64,000 nt of DNA from Ignavibacterium sp. (GCF_025998815.1 NZ_AP026678.1:992001-1056000), one strand, 5' to 3'; counted from the stretch's first letter, positions 39,644-49,348 are shown. Notes: generated by a model from the letters alone, not told the origin. Numbers and translations: made by a program.

Positions 39644-39675
39644 AACCTCCGAGGTCTTAAAAGACCTCGGAGGTT
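39644..39675. terminator. Strong bidirectional hairpin after the M28 gene
   Basis: Perfect 15-bp inverted repeat AACCTCCGAGGTCTT (39644-39658) / AAGACCTCGGAGGTT (39661-39675), GC-rich in an AT-rich genome, with A-rich sequence before it. It starts 14 bp after the stop. It lacks a long T run, so it could also be a mobile palindromic repeat used as a terminator. Confidence 0.6.
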
Positions 39676-40016
39676 ATTACCACTAACTAATTACGAGTAA
39701 TTTATTTAAAAAATTAAATTAAGCAGAATTTGGGTTGCTCTAAAGTTATCGATAATATTCTAAGCAATCTGTTTTTTTTAATTTAGCCGCAACCTTCAGG
39801 CTGCATTGTGTTAAGATTGTAATTCCGTATTTTTACCTTACTCCCTTATACCTTATTCCATTATACCTCTTTCCCGTCGTCAAAATTTTTTACACCGCTT
39901 TAGTTTTTACTTGTAAACTTGACTAATAGAATTCCTCACTCTTCATTTTCATTTTTTAATTAAAGAATTTTATAAGGAATAAAAGTTGATATATTTATAG
40001 TTAAGAGGAGCTTACT
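39676..40016. other. Intergenic region without recognised gene, with partial repeats
   Basis: About 340 bases of low-GC, T-rich sequence. It contains a short imperfect palindrome GCAACCTTCAGGCTGC at 39789-39804 of the REP-like kind and blocks TTTTTACACC and TAGTTTTTACTT near 39889-39912 that recur near 40190-40240, just before the zincin-like lipoprotein gene. No reading frame with coding character was seen on either strand. The repeated blocks may mark a decayed duplicate of a promoter region. Confidence 0.4.
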
Positions 40017-40154
40017 ATGCAGTTAATTACCATTTTTGACGTAATAATAAAGCACAGAATAAAACTCTGTTTTGTCTATTTTATATTCAGTAGTTATCTG
40101 TGGCAAAATAATATTTTAGTGACGGAAACAATTACCCCCCCCCCAATCAATTGA
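40017..40154 (+). CDS. Possible 45-residue small protein containing a C10 tract
   Basis: Short frame starting MQLITIFDVIIKHRIKLCFV with a strong ribosome site (AAGAGGAG, 6 bp before the ATG) and one hydrophobic stretch like a signal peptide (LCFVYFIFSSYLW). The end of the frame runs through ten consecutive C residues (40135-40144), giving TITPPPIN. Loss of one C would extend the frame by about 17 codons. It could be a real small protein, the remnant of an exported protein, or chance. No homologue recognised. Confidence 0.3.
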   Translation: MQLITIFDVIIKHRIKLCFVYFIFSSYLWQNNILVTETITPPPIN

Positions 40155-40277
40155 TGGTTAACAAATTATCAATATACATTTCAATCACTTTTTACACCTC
40201 TGGATTTGTTTAAACTGTTATAGTTTTTACTTAAAAATAATTTTTCTATTTTTAATAAAATCAAAGGGAACATAATT

Positions 40278-42299
40278 ATGAAAAACATAAATCATTTATT
40301 AATAATATTAATCTTTATTTTTTTAAAAGGTTGTAGTCAGAGCAGCTCTATCCCGGATGGAAGTGCCAATCAAAATTCTGATGAAAACTTGTATTTAATT
40401 ACGCAAAATGGCAATTTATCAGAACTATCTGAGGATGTTATTGACACAGAGTACGATACATTTTTTTTTGTTGGTGAAGAAAGAAGGGCTATTTACATTG
40501 GTGGAAAATTGCCCACACAAAATCAAAACAATTATAATGTTGTATGGCTTGAGAGTAATTCAGATTGGCCCACAGAAAGAATTGTAAATAACATTAATGA
40601 TTCTCAAATCCAAACCATTAATGGGGAAAATTTCTATAGCGTCCAATTTTTACTTCAACCATCAGTAGGGAATCATAATGTTAATCTGAATGTTGGGAAT
40701 TTATCCGGCACTAATTTGATTTCTTATGCCAATAAAAGCATAAGTTTACAGGTAAGCGGGGATCTTTATTCAAGAGACTGGGGACTTAGAGTTTATCAAC
40801 AACAAAACTACAATGCTTTGGATAATGTAAGAAATGATATAGTAAGAGCATTTGGGGAAATGAATGTTTACTTTGGTTACAATGGTAATAATATAATTAA
40901 CGTTAATAATAATCTTCCCAACCAAACTTTTAATTACGATTTTTCTAATATCCTGCCAATAAATGAAGATCCTGGGGTTATTTATGCTTTTAGCCGCATT
41001 TATGGTGAAATTCCAATTGATCAGGCGTTGATGAGTTTTTGGAATGAGCATCCAAATGAAGGATTACTATTTTTTGTTCAGAACTATAATCCGATAAATG
41101 CACAACCGTTAAATTACATATTCGGTTACACTAGACGAATATATTTCAATGGAGATAGAATACTATCTCCGATTTCATTTATCTTTGTTCAAAGAATAAG
41201 AGACATAGTAGCCAATAATTGGGAAGATGAGGAGATTTCGACTACAACAATCCATGAATTAGGACATTTATGGTGTGCTGACATTACAAATGAAGTACAT
41301 ACCTCTTGGCACAATGGAAATAATAGAAATATGTGCTCCTTAAATTACTTTGATTACAATTCAGACGGCGAACCACAAGGAGATGGAGACCGAATATTAA
41401 CTCTGAGAGGGTTTTGCGAAGGTCACCTACAACGAGGTATGAATATCTCCTGGCGCTTAAGGCAATATAGTCCTTATGGTGAAAATACAACACCACTAAA
41501 ACATATCTTATTTGCGCTAAATAATGAACAGAGTATTTACAGAAGCGATTCAATTAAAATTGAACTGATGTTATCTAAAAATGAATTTTTTCAAGGTGAA
41601 TCAATAAATATTCTTTGTTCAGTTTTCAATCAATCAGCTATGTCTGTTTATATCGGAGGATACGAACATCATTTACTAAACCTTAATACCGGAAAACTTT
41701 ATAATTCAAGAGAAAACTATAGTCGAAGATCTCAAACTGGTATTCCTGCTTTTAGTATTGAAAAATCAATAATAGATCCTCATGACTGGTTAATGTCAGA
41801 TGAATATATTGGTAATCCATTCCCTTCTGGTACATATGAATATTGGTTGACTGAAATCATTAATGATCGTAAAATAGTTTCTAATAAAGTAAGATTTACA
41901 ATTTTAGAACCCCCGGATTCTGTAAAGCCACAGTTGAATGAATTAATATACCTCTCAAATAAATCAACACCACTTGATGAAGCAAAATCGCTTTATGAAA
42001 AGTATAAAAACTCTTTTTATAGCGAGAGAGCTCTAAAAAAACTTCTTAGTTATCCGAATCTGGAAACAACTTTAAAACTTAAACTAACCAAACAATATAT
42101 AATTAGCTATCCCAACAGCTCAAAGGCTGTATATTTATTCCTAAACCTTTTGGGAAATCATCTTGAAAATAGGATTTTGCTCGAAGAAATAATCGAAAAT
42201 TTGAAACGTAATCAACCAGATTGTTATCTTCTTGAAGTATTGAGAAGTTGGCCTGATAATTTAGATACTAAAAAACAAATCCGGCATTTACTTTATTGA
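40278..42299 (+). CDS. Lipoprotein with zincin-like HExxH domain
   Basis: Predicted outer-membrane or surface lipoprotein: MKNINHLLIILIFIFLKGC has a lipobox-like KGC. About residue 320 carries TTTIHELGHLWCADITNEVH, an HExxH zinc-peptidase core with a further His 11 residues after the second, followed by NMCSLNYFD (possible Met-turn) and FCEGHLQRGMNISWRL. This layout recalls metzincins and archaemetzincins, but the spacing is not standard, so the family is unassigned. The C-terminal 140 residues are helical, tetratricopeptide-like. It is 4 bp upstream of a T9SS cargo gene and probably co-expressed with it. Confidence 0.72.
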   Translation: MKNINHLLIILIFIFLKGCSQSSSIPDGSANQNSDENLYLITQNGNLSELSEDVIDTEYDTFFFVGEERRAIYIGGKLPTQNQNNYNVVWLESNSDWPTERIVNNINDSQIQTINGENFYSVQFLLQPSVGNHNVNLNVGNLSGTNLISYANKSISLQVSGDLYSRDWGLRVYQQQNYNALDNVRNDIVRAFGEMNVYFGYNGNNIINVNNNLPNQTFNYDFSNILPINEDPGVIYAFSRIYGEIPIDQALMSFWNEHPNEGLLFFVQNYNPINAQPLNYIFGYTRRIYFNGDRILSPISFIFVQRIRDIVANNWEDEEISTTTIHELGHLWCADITNEVHTSWHNGNNRNMCSLNYFDYNSDGEPQGDGDRILTLRGFCEGHLQRGMNISWRLRQYSPYGENTTPLKHILFALNNEQSIYRSDSIKIELMLSKNEFFQGESINILCSVFNQSAMSVYIGGYEHHLLNLNTGKLYNSRENYSRRSQTGIPAFSIEKSIIDPHDWLMSDEYIGNPFPSGTYEYWLTEIINDRKIVSNKVRFTILEPPDSVKPQLNELIYLSNKSTPLDEAKSLYEKYKNSFYSERALKKLLSYPNLETTLKLKLTKQYIISYPNSSKAVYLFLNLLGNHLENRILLEEIIENLKRNQPDCYLLEVLRSWPDNLDTKKQIRHLLY

Positions 42300-42312
42300 G
42301 AGGGTGAGTATA

Positions 42313-45300
42313 ATGAAAACAACAATTATAATATTTTTAATTTCTGTGTTTTTTATGCCAAACACAATCATTTCTCAAATAAATAGCGGCAAGCTAATTA
42401 AGTTGGAGTATGATAAAGATTTTATTTACCACACAATAAGTGAACTAAATAATGCAATCATTGAAGATGATATTGATAAGATAAATAAAATTTTAGATGA
42501 TAATTACCATATGGAAGAAAATCATTTTCAAAATCCTTTTGATTTGTTAGATATCCAACCTATTAATATTATAAAAGAATCTTCTAATGCAAGAGTTATC
42601 TGTATTATAAAATTCAGAAATAATAATTTAATTGATAAATTTATTTTAGATACAATTTATTTAGAAAAAAATAGGAATCAATGGAAAATAACCGAACTTG
42701 GTACTCTAGAAGGAAAAGTTAAAAACCTATATAATAATAAGTTTATTCCAAAAAGCAAGATAAAGTCAATAAATGTAATAGAACCTATAATAAGTTATAA
42801 TACCGGAATTTTAGAAGCTCATTATCTTTCCCCTGAAATTATGGAAATAAATGGAAATATTACTCAAAATTATACTACAAAACTATTGTTCGGATTATAT
42901 TCTAAAATAGATATTGCGCTTTATGCTACTGAATCTAACAATACTACAAATTATGCTATTTTTAATTTGGATGATAAATGGAAAAGAGTACTTTTCTCTA
43001 AGTTAGGTAGTGATGAAATAAAATGTTATAGCTGTGCCCAAAATGAAGTTAAATTTTTTGACCCAGTTGCAATTGATGTTAATGAATTTGGGGAGGTTTT
43101 TATTTTGGATAGATATACCAAACAAATTCATAAATTTATATATAATATAAATGCTAATTCTTTAATGTATCAAGGGCTTTTAGATATTCCGGTTCAATTA
43201 TTAAGATATCCTGAAGATTTAGATTATTCGAGTAATGAAACAGCAGACTATCCACAAGATGATTTTATTTTGGTTACAGATAGACTAAGAAAATCAATTC
43301 TAAAATTTTCACGAGAAGGAATATTAATTAAGGAATACACTACTTATATTTATAATGGTACGGTATACAATATTGATTGGCCAACTAGGATCTCCTCAAA
43401 TTGGTCAACTCAATTTATTGATAAAGGATCTAATTATATAATCTCTTGTGAAATTCTCCCATCCACAATCGTATGTTACAACATCTCCAAATTACCATAC
43501 ATTTATAATCCAACAGATATTGCGCTGGACGCAAGCTATAACATTCTAGTAACAGATGAAAGTGGTTTAGTACACAAATTTAGTTTTTATGGTGAATATA
43601 TTTGCTCTTATAAAATTGCAGACTTCCCGTTTCATTCAACCCAAAGAATAGGTAATACATTATTAACAAACCCAAATTTTGGAATACTAACACATTTTGT
43701 AAATGATCTTTGGACACAAAGTAAAGGTTCAAAAAGAATATTGCCTGGTGCAGATGCCATCGAGTTAGAAATTACTGATAATGGAAGTTATTATAGGGCA
43801 AAGTGTAAATTCACTGATAAATGTTATTATAAATTTGAAATAATTAAAATGGCGGATGGTTCTGTATTATACACTAAAAACTCAAGTACTAATATTGGTG
43901 GTGAAATTAATCAAATTTTAATTCCAACAAATCAATTTTCAGCAGGCACATACATTTTTAGAGTCTCTTTTTTGCCTTTTTATAATTCTTCTTACGGAAA
44001 TTATTCGGTCGATTGGAAAATTAAAGAACTTCTATTTACCCCATTGATAGCCCCGGTGATCTCCAACTTCACACAATCGCCCAATCCAATATGTAAAGGT
44101 ACAACAGGATATGTTTATGTTAATCTTTCTCAAGGTAATGGTAATTTAACTTATAACTGGTTTTCATATAATGCTCCTTCGGGTGTAACAGTCAACTTTA
44201 GTCCAAATTCAAACAGATGTACAATTACTTACAGCAGCGCAGATGCAGTTGCTCTTGGAGCTGAAGGACCTACCTGGGATTTTGGTTGTACGGTAAGCAA
44301 TTCAGTAGGTGAAAGCACTATGCGTTATACTCCTATACTCAGTGATTGTAATGGTTGTCCAACTCTTTCATTTGAACAGAATGGAATGCTCTTCGATGAA
44401 AATCCTCTTCTTATTACATCACTAAGAAACCCTGGTAAAGATGTAATAGACTATTATCTTATCAATACTCCGATAACACCCGTAAATAATAAGATAAAAC
44501 TTACAGTTCACGAGCCACAGACAGAGCATAGCTGGTTTGATCAGATATCTCTGATTGAAGCAACAGCAAACCAGGGAGAGAATATAGTTGTAAATGAACA
44601 AGGACAGGTAATAAACTACAGTTCAACAATACCACTGAGGATAATGCTCAATGGTCAAACAGATATAACTTCCGCACTTGGGAATATGGACTCGGTAACA
44701 GTTCAGCTAAATGTTGGAGATGTTATAACAATCACCCGGTTTACAGAAGGAGTTGAAGCAGATGGTGATGTAGTGCTTGGAGGAGTAGAGCCACCACCAC
44801 CTCAGAAAAGGTTAAGTGCATTGCGGATGAATCTTAGAAAAGAAATAACGAATGAACAGGGAGAGCAAATAACAGAGGTAATTCCGATAACAGAATTCTT
44901 CCTGCGACCAAATAAAAGTATAATAAGCAAGAGAATAACTAATCTGCCATCAGGAGTAATAGAGTTGCAAGTTAATAAACCGCTTGAGCTGGATTACTTT
45001 GCATTTGTGATAAATCTACAGACAGTAAAAACCAAAACTCTTTCGTTAAGCAGTGCAGTGCACTCAGTAAACGGAGAAATAAAAGGAAAACTAATAAGTT
45101 TAGACGGTAATTACGGGGAGCTAAGTCCAACAGAGCGAATAGATCTGACATTCAATACAACTACAACAACAGGAAACAGAGCATATATCCTAAAGACAGC
45201 AGGAAGATATGTGACAGATAGTTTGTACTTGAAAGGAATAAATAAACCAATGACCACCGAGAGTTCTAAAGAAATACCAACGGAATATAAACTATTTGAT

Positions 45301-45543
45301 AACTACCCGAACCCTTTCAATCCTACAACAGTAATCCGTTGGCAGTCACCAGTAGGCAGTCATACAACATTAAAAGTTTACGATATATTAGGCAACGAAG
45401 CAGCAACCTTAGTTGATGAGTACAGAGAAGCGGGAAGATATAAAGTTGAGTTTGATGCAAGCAAACTTGCAAGTGGAGTTTATATTTATAAGTTAACTGC
45501 CGGTTCGTTTACATCAAGTAAGAAGATGATGGTGATAAAATAA
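42313..45543 (+). CDS. Large T9SS-secreted cell-surface protein with beta-propeller and C-terminal sorting domain
   Basis: Exported multidomain protein. Signal peptide MKTTIIIFLISVFFMPNTIISQ supports the ATG at 42313; a GTG at 42304 would add three residues. Residues about 230-480 look like an NHL/six-bladed propeller (PVAIDVNEFGEVFILDRYTKQIHKF; PTDIALDASYNILVTDESGLVHKFS), about 580-690 an Ig/PKD-like module with paired Cys, then beta-sandwich modules. The last 80 residues are a type A T9SS sorting domain (NYPNPFNPTTVIRWQSP...GNEAATLVDE...ASGVYIYKL...KKMMVIK). It should pass through SprA and be anchored or released outside. Function unknown. Confidence 0.85.
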   Translation: MKTTIIIFLISVFFMPNTIISQINSGKLIKLEYDKDFIYHTISELNNAIIEDDIDKINKILDDNYHMEENHFQNPFDLLDIQPINIIKESSNARVICIIKFRNNNLIDKFILDTIYLEKNRNQWKITELGTLEGKVKNLYNNKFIPKSKIKSINVIEPIISYNTGILEAHYLSPEIMEINGNITQNYTTKLLFGLYSKIDIALYATESNNTTNYAIFNLDDKWKRVLFSKLGSDEIKCYSCAQNEVKFFDPVAIDVNEFGEVFILDRYTKQIHKFIYNINANSLMYQGLLDIPVQLLRYPEDLDYSSNETADYPQDDFILVTDRLRKSILKFSREGILIKEYTTYIYNGTVYNIDWPTRISSNWSTQFIDKGSNYIISCEILPSTIVCYNISKLPYIYNPTDIALDASYNILVTDESGLVHKFSFYGEYICSYKIADFPFHSTQRIGNTLLTNPNFGILTHFVNDLWTQSKGSKRILPGADAIELEITDNGSYYRAKCKFTDKCYYKFEIIKMADGSVLYTKNSSTNIGGEINQILIPTNQFSAGTYIFRVSFLPFYNSSYGNYSVDWKIKELLFTPLIAPVISNFTQSPNPICKGTTGYVYVNLSQGNGNLTYNWFSYNAPSGVTVNFSPNSNRCTITYSSADAVALGAEGPTWDFGCTVSNSVGESTMRYTPILSDCNGCPTLSFEQNGMLFDENPLLITSLRNPGKDVIDYYLINTPITPVNNKIKLTVHEPQTEHSWFDQISLIEATANQGENIVVNEQGQVINYSSTIPLRIMLNGQTDITSALGNMDSVTVQLNVGDVITITRFTEGVEADGDVVLGGVEPPPPQKRLSALRMNLRKEITNEQGEQITEVIPITEFFLRPNKSIISKRITNLPSGVIELQVNKPLELDYFAFVINLQTVKTKTLSLSSAVHSVNGEIKGKLISLDGNYGELSPTERIDLTFNTTTTTGNRAYILKTAGRYVTDSLYLKGINKPMTTESSKEIPTEYKLFDNYPNPFNPTTVIRWQSPVGSHTTLKVYDILGNEAATLVDEYREAGRYKVEFDASKLASGVYIYKLTAGSFTSSKKMMVIK

Positions 45544-45559
45544 ATACCTCATCCCTAAA

Positions 45560-45589
45560 TCCCTTCTCCAAAGGAGAAGGGACTTTTTT
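45560..45589 (+). terminator. Terminator of the T9SS cargo gene
   Basis: Perfect 10-bp stem TCCCTTCTCC (45560-45569) / GGAGAAGGGA (45573-45582), 3-base loop, followed by CTTTTTTA. A textbook rho-independent signal 17 bp after the stop. Confidence 0.85.
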
Positions 45590-45603
45590 ATAATTCAAAA
45601 GTC

Positions 45604-45635
45604 AAAAGAGCGGATAAATTATCCGCTCTTTTTTT
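45604..45635. terminator. Bidirectional terminator between convergent genes
   Basis: Perfect 14-bp inverted repeat AAAAGAGCGGATAA (45604-45617) / TTATCCGCTCTTTT (45619-45632) with T runs on both strands. It lies between the T9SS cargo gene and convergent hpnE and can serve both. Confidence 0.85.
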
Positions 45636-45673
45636 GCTAAGTTTATAAAAACTTCCAGTTAAACAAGTGAACA

Positions 45674-46957
45674 TTAATTATTGAAAACAATCTTCTCCGC
45701 GGCAATTCTTCCGCTTCTTACTGCACTTTCAATTGTAGCAGGAAGTTTTGTATCAACCCAATCTCCTGCAATGAAAAGATTTTTAACTTTTGTTTCTGTT
45801 GAAGGTCTGTGTTTCAAAGTAAAATCATCAGGAATAAATGTAGCTCTTTTCTCCTTAATTATTTTGTATAAAAGAATATCATCATCAGAAATTGCAATAA
45901 ATTTTTTAAGCTCCGTGAAAACCAAATTAAAAATTTCTTCATTATTCATCTGCATAAACTTATCTGCATTGCTGATTACAATATTCCAATGAGTTTTCTT
46001 GTTAAAAAACCAATGTAACTCCGAATCAATAAAAGCATAAAAATCTTCACTGAGGAAATTTTGCTTTAGCCATAAATGGATATTCAAAATTGATGAGTAA
46101 TGAAATTCGGGTTGCTTATCAAAAAACTTTTTATCAATAAATTTTTCCAACGCAAAATAAGGAACAGCGGAAATTACAAAATCAAAATCTTCATAAATAT
46201 TCTTATCTGTAATTACTTTATTAATCTTCACATCTTCAATCTCAACTCCGATAACTTTCTCTGACAATCTTACTTCCCCGCCCTTTTTCTTTATTAATTC
46301 AATTGAAGGTTCAGAGAATACTTTTGTCAAAGGCAAAGTAGGAAGGATAATTGAAGAAGATGTATTGTCTTTCCAGAAAATTTCTTTAAGAATATCACAA
46401 AAAATTTTTGCTGAAGCTTTTTCGGTTGATGTATTTAATGCTCCAATTGAAATTATTTCCCAGAAAATCTTTATTGAGTTATCCGATTGTTTTTCTTTTT
46501 TCAACCATTCAATGACACTTAATCCGGAAAGTTTATCGGAATCAATAAAATTAATTTTTGTGAAAAGTTTTATCAGCAAGAACTTTTCTCGAACATTTAA
46601 TCTCTTAAATGAAAATAAAGCATAAAGTAAATTAAACGGGAAAGGAAATTGGGCTGCTTTTAGTTTAAATGAGTTGCCTTTGTGAGACAAATAATTTACT
46701 TCAAGATTTTTCTGGATTTTCAAATACTTGTAAGCATCAATTAATCGCAGAAAGTTAAGCGTATCGGCATAACAACCCATCAGGATATGCTGACCATTAT
46801 CAATTTCGGTATTGGTTGTTTCATCTACAAAAGAATAAACTCTTCCGCCTGCTTTTGGAGATGCTTCAAGAAGTGTAACCTGAAATTTATTTTGGGAAAG
46901 ATAAACTGCGGATGAAAGTCCTGCTAATCCACCACCAATTACTAAAACTCTTTTCAT
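45674..46957 (-). CDS. hpnE: Hydroxysqualene dehydroxylase HpnE (FAD-dependent)
   Basis: Flavoprotein that reduces hydroxysqualene to squalene, the last step of the HpnCDE route. It begins MKRVLVIGGGLAGLSSAVYL with the FAD dinucleotide motif and shows LLEASPKAGGRVYSF, DNGQHILMGCY (typical of HpnE) and a C-terminal FIAGDWVDTKLPATIESAVRSGR. The ATG at 46957 overlaps the hpnD stop (ATGA) and is the family start; an upstream start at 46984 is unlikely. 427 aa. Confidence 0.92.
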   Translation of the reverse strand: MKRVLVIGGGLAGLSSAVYLSQNKFQVTLLEASPKAGGRVYSFVDETTNTEIDNGQHILMGCYADTLNFLRLIDAYKYLKIQKNLEVNYLSHKGNSFKLKAAQFPFPFNLLYALFSFKRLNVREKFLLIKLFTKINFIDSDKLSGLSVIEWLKKEKQSDNSIKIFWEIISIGALNTSTEKASAKIFCDILKEIFWKDNTSSSIILPTLPLTKVFSEPSIELIKKKGGEVRLSEKVIGVEIEDVKINKVITDKNIYEDFDFVISAVPYFALEKFIDKKFFDKQPEFHYSSILNIHLWLKQNFLSEDFYAFIDSELHWFFNKKTHWNIVISNADKFMQMNNEEIFNLVFTELKKFIAISDDDILLYKIIKEKRATFIPDDFTLKHRPSTETKVKNLFIAGDWVDTKLPATIESAVRSGRIAAEKIVFNN

Positions 46958-47799
46958 CAATAAACTAACTGATACTTTGCCCAAACACCTAAAGCAATTC
47001 CGACTTTTTCTATTTTTTTAACTTTTATTTCGTTATTTAAAACATCGTAATCAGTTTGGATTATTCTTTCGAGCATTCTGTAATAGATATGTTGCATAGC
47101 CCTTGCGGCAAACATTGTTTTTTTATCATCAAGGTCAAGAGACTGAGTTGCTTTCTCAAAATAATTTTTCGCACGCTCAACTTCATACTTCATTAACTGC
47201 TTAAAATTTTCGTCTGATATTTTTTGATAAAGTTGAGTTTCGCTGTAATTAAATTTTTCTAAGTCCTCCTGGGGTAAATAGATTCTTCCCTGCTCGGCAT
47301 CTTTACCAAGATCACGAAGGATATTAGTCAACTGTAAAGCAATACCAAGATTAACAGCAAAATCTTTTGTTGAAGGATTTTTATATCCAAATATTTCTAT
47401 ACACATAAGCCCGACCGTGGAAGCAACACGGTAACAATAAACAAGCAAATCATCAAAATTCTTATAACGATTTTTCTGCAAGTCCATTTCCATTCCTTTA
47501 ATCAGTTCAAAAAATGGATCAAGCGGAATATTGAAGTTTGAAATTGTTTTGCCAAGCTTGTTCAATAAAGGATATTCACTTCTGCCTGCAAAAGCTTTTT
47601 CAAACTCAATTCGCCATCTTCTTAACTTTTCATATTTAACATCATCAGGAACGGAAATATCATCAACTATATCATCAGTTTTTCTGCAGAAAGCATAAAC
47701 AGTATTCATTGCATCTCTTTGCTTTTCAGGCAAAAGATTAAAAGCATAGTAAAAACTGCTTTTGCTTTCCCTGGATATTTGTTTTGCTGAATCGTTCAT
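46957..47799 (-). CDS. hpnD: Presqualene diphosphate synthase HpnD
   Basis: Head-to-head condensation of two farnesyl diphosphates to presqualene diphosphate. Both Asp-rich Mg motifs are present: AFCRKTDDIVDDIS and LTNILRDLGKDAEQGRIYLPQEDL. SFYYAFNLLPEKQRDAM is the usual substrate-binding region. 280 aa is standard. It overlaps hpnE by the ATGA junction and abuts hpnC (one shared base). Confidence 0.93.
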   Translation of the reverse strand: MNDSAKQISRESKSSFYYAFNLLPEKQRDAMNTVYAFCRKTDDIVDDISVPDDVKYEKLRRWRIEFEKAFAGRSEYPLLNKLGKTISNFNIPLDPFFELIKGMEMDLQKNRYKNFDDLLVYCYRVASTVGLMCIEIFGYKNPSTKDFAVNLGIALQLTNILRDLGKDAEQGRIYLPQEDLEKFNYSETQLYQKISDENFKQLMKYEVERAKNYFEKATQSLDLDDKKTMFAARAMQHIYYRMLERIIQTDYDVLNNEIKVKKIEKVGIALGVWAKYQLVY

Positions 47800-48647
47800 T
47801 AATAAAAAATACTTTTTAATAGTATCGTAATAAAATCTCTTTTGTTAATCTTTAGTCTTTTACCAAAAATCTGATATTTATTTTTTTCAATCTTTGATAG
47901 AATTCTTTCCCCACCAGCAACTGTCCATTTAATTTCAACTTTTAGTCTTCCCTTCAGAAATGGGAACAATCTCTTGCCTTCGGAAAAAAGGTTTTTTGTT
48001 CTTTCTATATTGTATTTCAACAGTGCTGAAAAATTAGGATTATTTTCTTTCATCTCAAACATATTTTCATCAACATTAAAATGATTCATTTCCTCCTGCG
48101 GTAAATATATTCTGCCTTTCTCATAATCAATTTCCACATCCTGAAAGAAATTGGTCAATTGTAGCGCAGTACAAATTTTATCAGAATACAGATAAGCTTT
48201 TTCATCTCTTATATCAAAGATGTCAAGGACTATTCTGCCAACGGGATTTGCAGATCTTTTGCAGTAATCCATAACTTCATCAAAATTCTTGTATCTGTTT
48301 TTTATCACATCCTGCTTAAAAGCTGAAATCAGATCTGTGAAATACTCGGGACTAAGTTTATTTCTTACAATAACATCAGACAAAATCCTAAACTCTTCAT
48401 TGACAAATTTATTATTAAGAGCATCCTGGAAATTCTTTTCAAAGTTATTTAATGCAGATATTCGTTCACTTGCAGATATTTGACCTTCATCCGCCAAATC
48501 ATCAGCTGTTCTGGCAAACCAATAAACAATTGCTATATCACGCCTTTTCCCTTTTGGAATCAGAAAAGAAGCTACGGGAAAGTTTTCATAATGGGTTTTT
48601 GACAATGAAATCGCAGCTTTTAATGTTGAATCGGGCATAAAACGCAT
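47799..48647 (-). CDS. hpnC: Hydroxysqualene synthase HpnC
   Basis: Squalene/phytoene-synthase fold enzyme that converts presqualene diphosphate to hydroxysqualene. Motifs: ENFPVASFLIPKGKRRDIAIVYWFARTADDLADEG and LTNFFQDVEIDYEKGRIYLPQEEM. The frame is open to 48740, but the first 31 residues look like non-coding translation and the conserved part begins shortly after MRFMPDSTLKAA; the ATGs at 48647 or 48638 are the likely starts. First gene of the hpnCDE operon; no squalene-hopene cyclase is in the window. Confidence 0.9.
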   Translation of the reverse strand: MRFMPDSTLKAAISLSKTHYENFPVASFLIPKGKRRDIAIVYWFARTADDLADEGQISASERISALNNFEKNFQDALNNKFVNEEFRILSDVIVRNKLSPEYFTDLISAFKQDVIKNRYKNFDEVMDYCKRSANPVGRIVLDIFDIRDEKAYLYSDKICTALQLTNFFQDVEIDYEKGRIYLPQEEMNHFNVDENMFEMKENNPNFSALLKYNIERTKNLFSEGKRLFPFLKGRLKVEIKWTVAGGERILSKIEKNKYQIFGKRLKINKRDFITILLKSIFY

Positions 48648-48766
48648 TTTTTGTTGGTTCAATTTAGTAAATAAAAAGAAATCAATTATCAAAGTGAGCC
48701 AAACGGCATAAAAATTATTTCTAATTATGCGATAATTCAATTGGAATAATTATTGGAGATACAGAT

Positions 48767-49228
48767 ATGAACTTAAATTTATTTGAAAGTAAAATTTTTA
48801 ATGTACAGGGGATTCAAGAAATAACGAGGGTCAAAATGGAAGATTTCGAAAAACTGGTAATCAAAGATATAATCATTGAGAAAGTAAACCTCACAAGAGC
48901 AACTTATAAAGAAGCAAGTGAGTTAAAAAAAATTCTTGATGATGATATTGAAAAGAAATTCAGAAAATTAATTGTTGATTTAAGCCAATGTGAATTCATT
49001 GATTCAACCTTTTTAGGTGTGCTTGTATTATCACTTAAAAAAATATCAATGATCAGTGGTGAAATCAGACTTGTTAAACCAAAATCAGTTGTGAGAGCAT
49101 TGATGGAAAAATCAGGAACACTGAATATTTTCAATGCTTATGATACACTTGATGAAGCGGTTGAAAGTTTTGAATTCACTCACGCTTCAAATTACTATAC
49201 AAGAGAAGGACTTTCAGCACAAGCTTAA
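48767..49228 (+). CDS. STAS-domain protein (anti-sigma-factor antagonist-like)
   Basis: Cytoplasmic 153-aa protein; residues about 30-130 are a STAS domain with VNLTRATYKEASELKKILDDD, KLIVDLSQCEFIDSTFLGVLVLSLKKI (the phosphorylatable Ser/Thr in FIDST) and GEIRLVKPKSVVRALMEKSG. Such proteins bind anti-sigma kinases in partner-switching circuits. The ATG at 48767 follows TTGGAG; an internal Met at 48836 is an alternative start. No anti-sigma kinase gene is adjacent, so the partner is unknown. Confidence 0.85.
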   Translation: MNLNLFESKIFNVQGIQEITRVKMEDFEKLVIKDIIIEKVNLTRATYKEASELKKILDDDIEKKFRKLIVDLSQCEFIDSTFLGVLVLSLKKISMISGEIRLVKPKSVVRALMEKSGTLNIFNAYDTLDEAVESFEFTHASNYYTREGLSAQA

Positions 49229-49254
49229 TAATTTTATTGTTCATGGCACCCCCT

Positions 49255-49290
49255 AAAACACTTCCTTTAACGCTGGGAAGTGTTTTTTAT
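49255..49290 (+). terminator. Terminator after the STAS gene
   Basis: Perfect 11-bp stem AAAACACTTCC (49255-49265) / GGAAGTGTTTT (49276-49286) followed by TTAT within a T run. It lies 26 bp after the stop. Confidence 0.8.
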
Positions 49291-49348
49291 TTTAAATATT
49301 TATTTCTCTTAAATGCTTCAGAGCAGATCTAATCTAAACCGGATTTTT

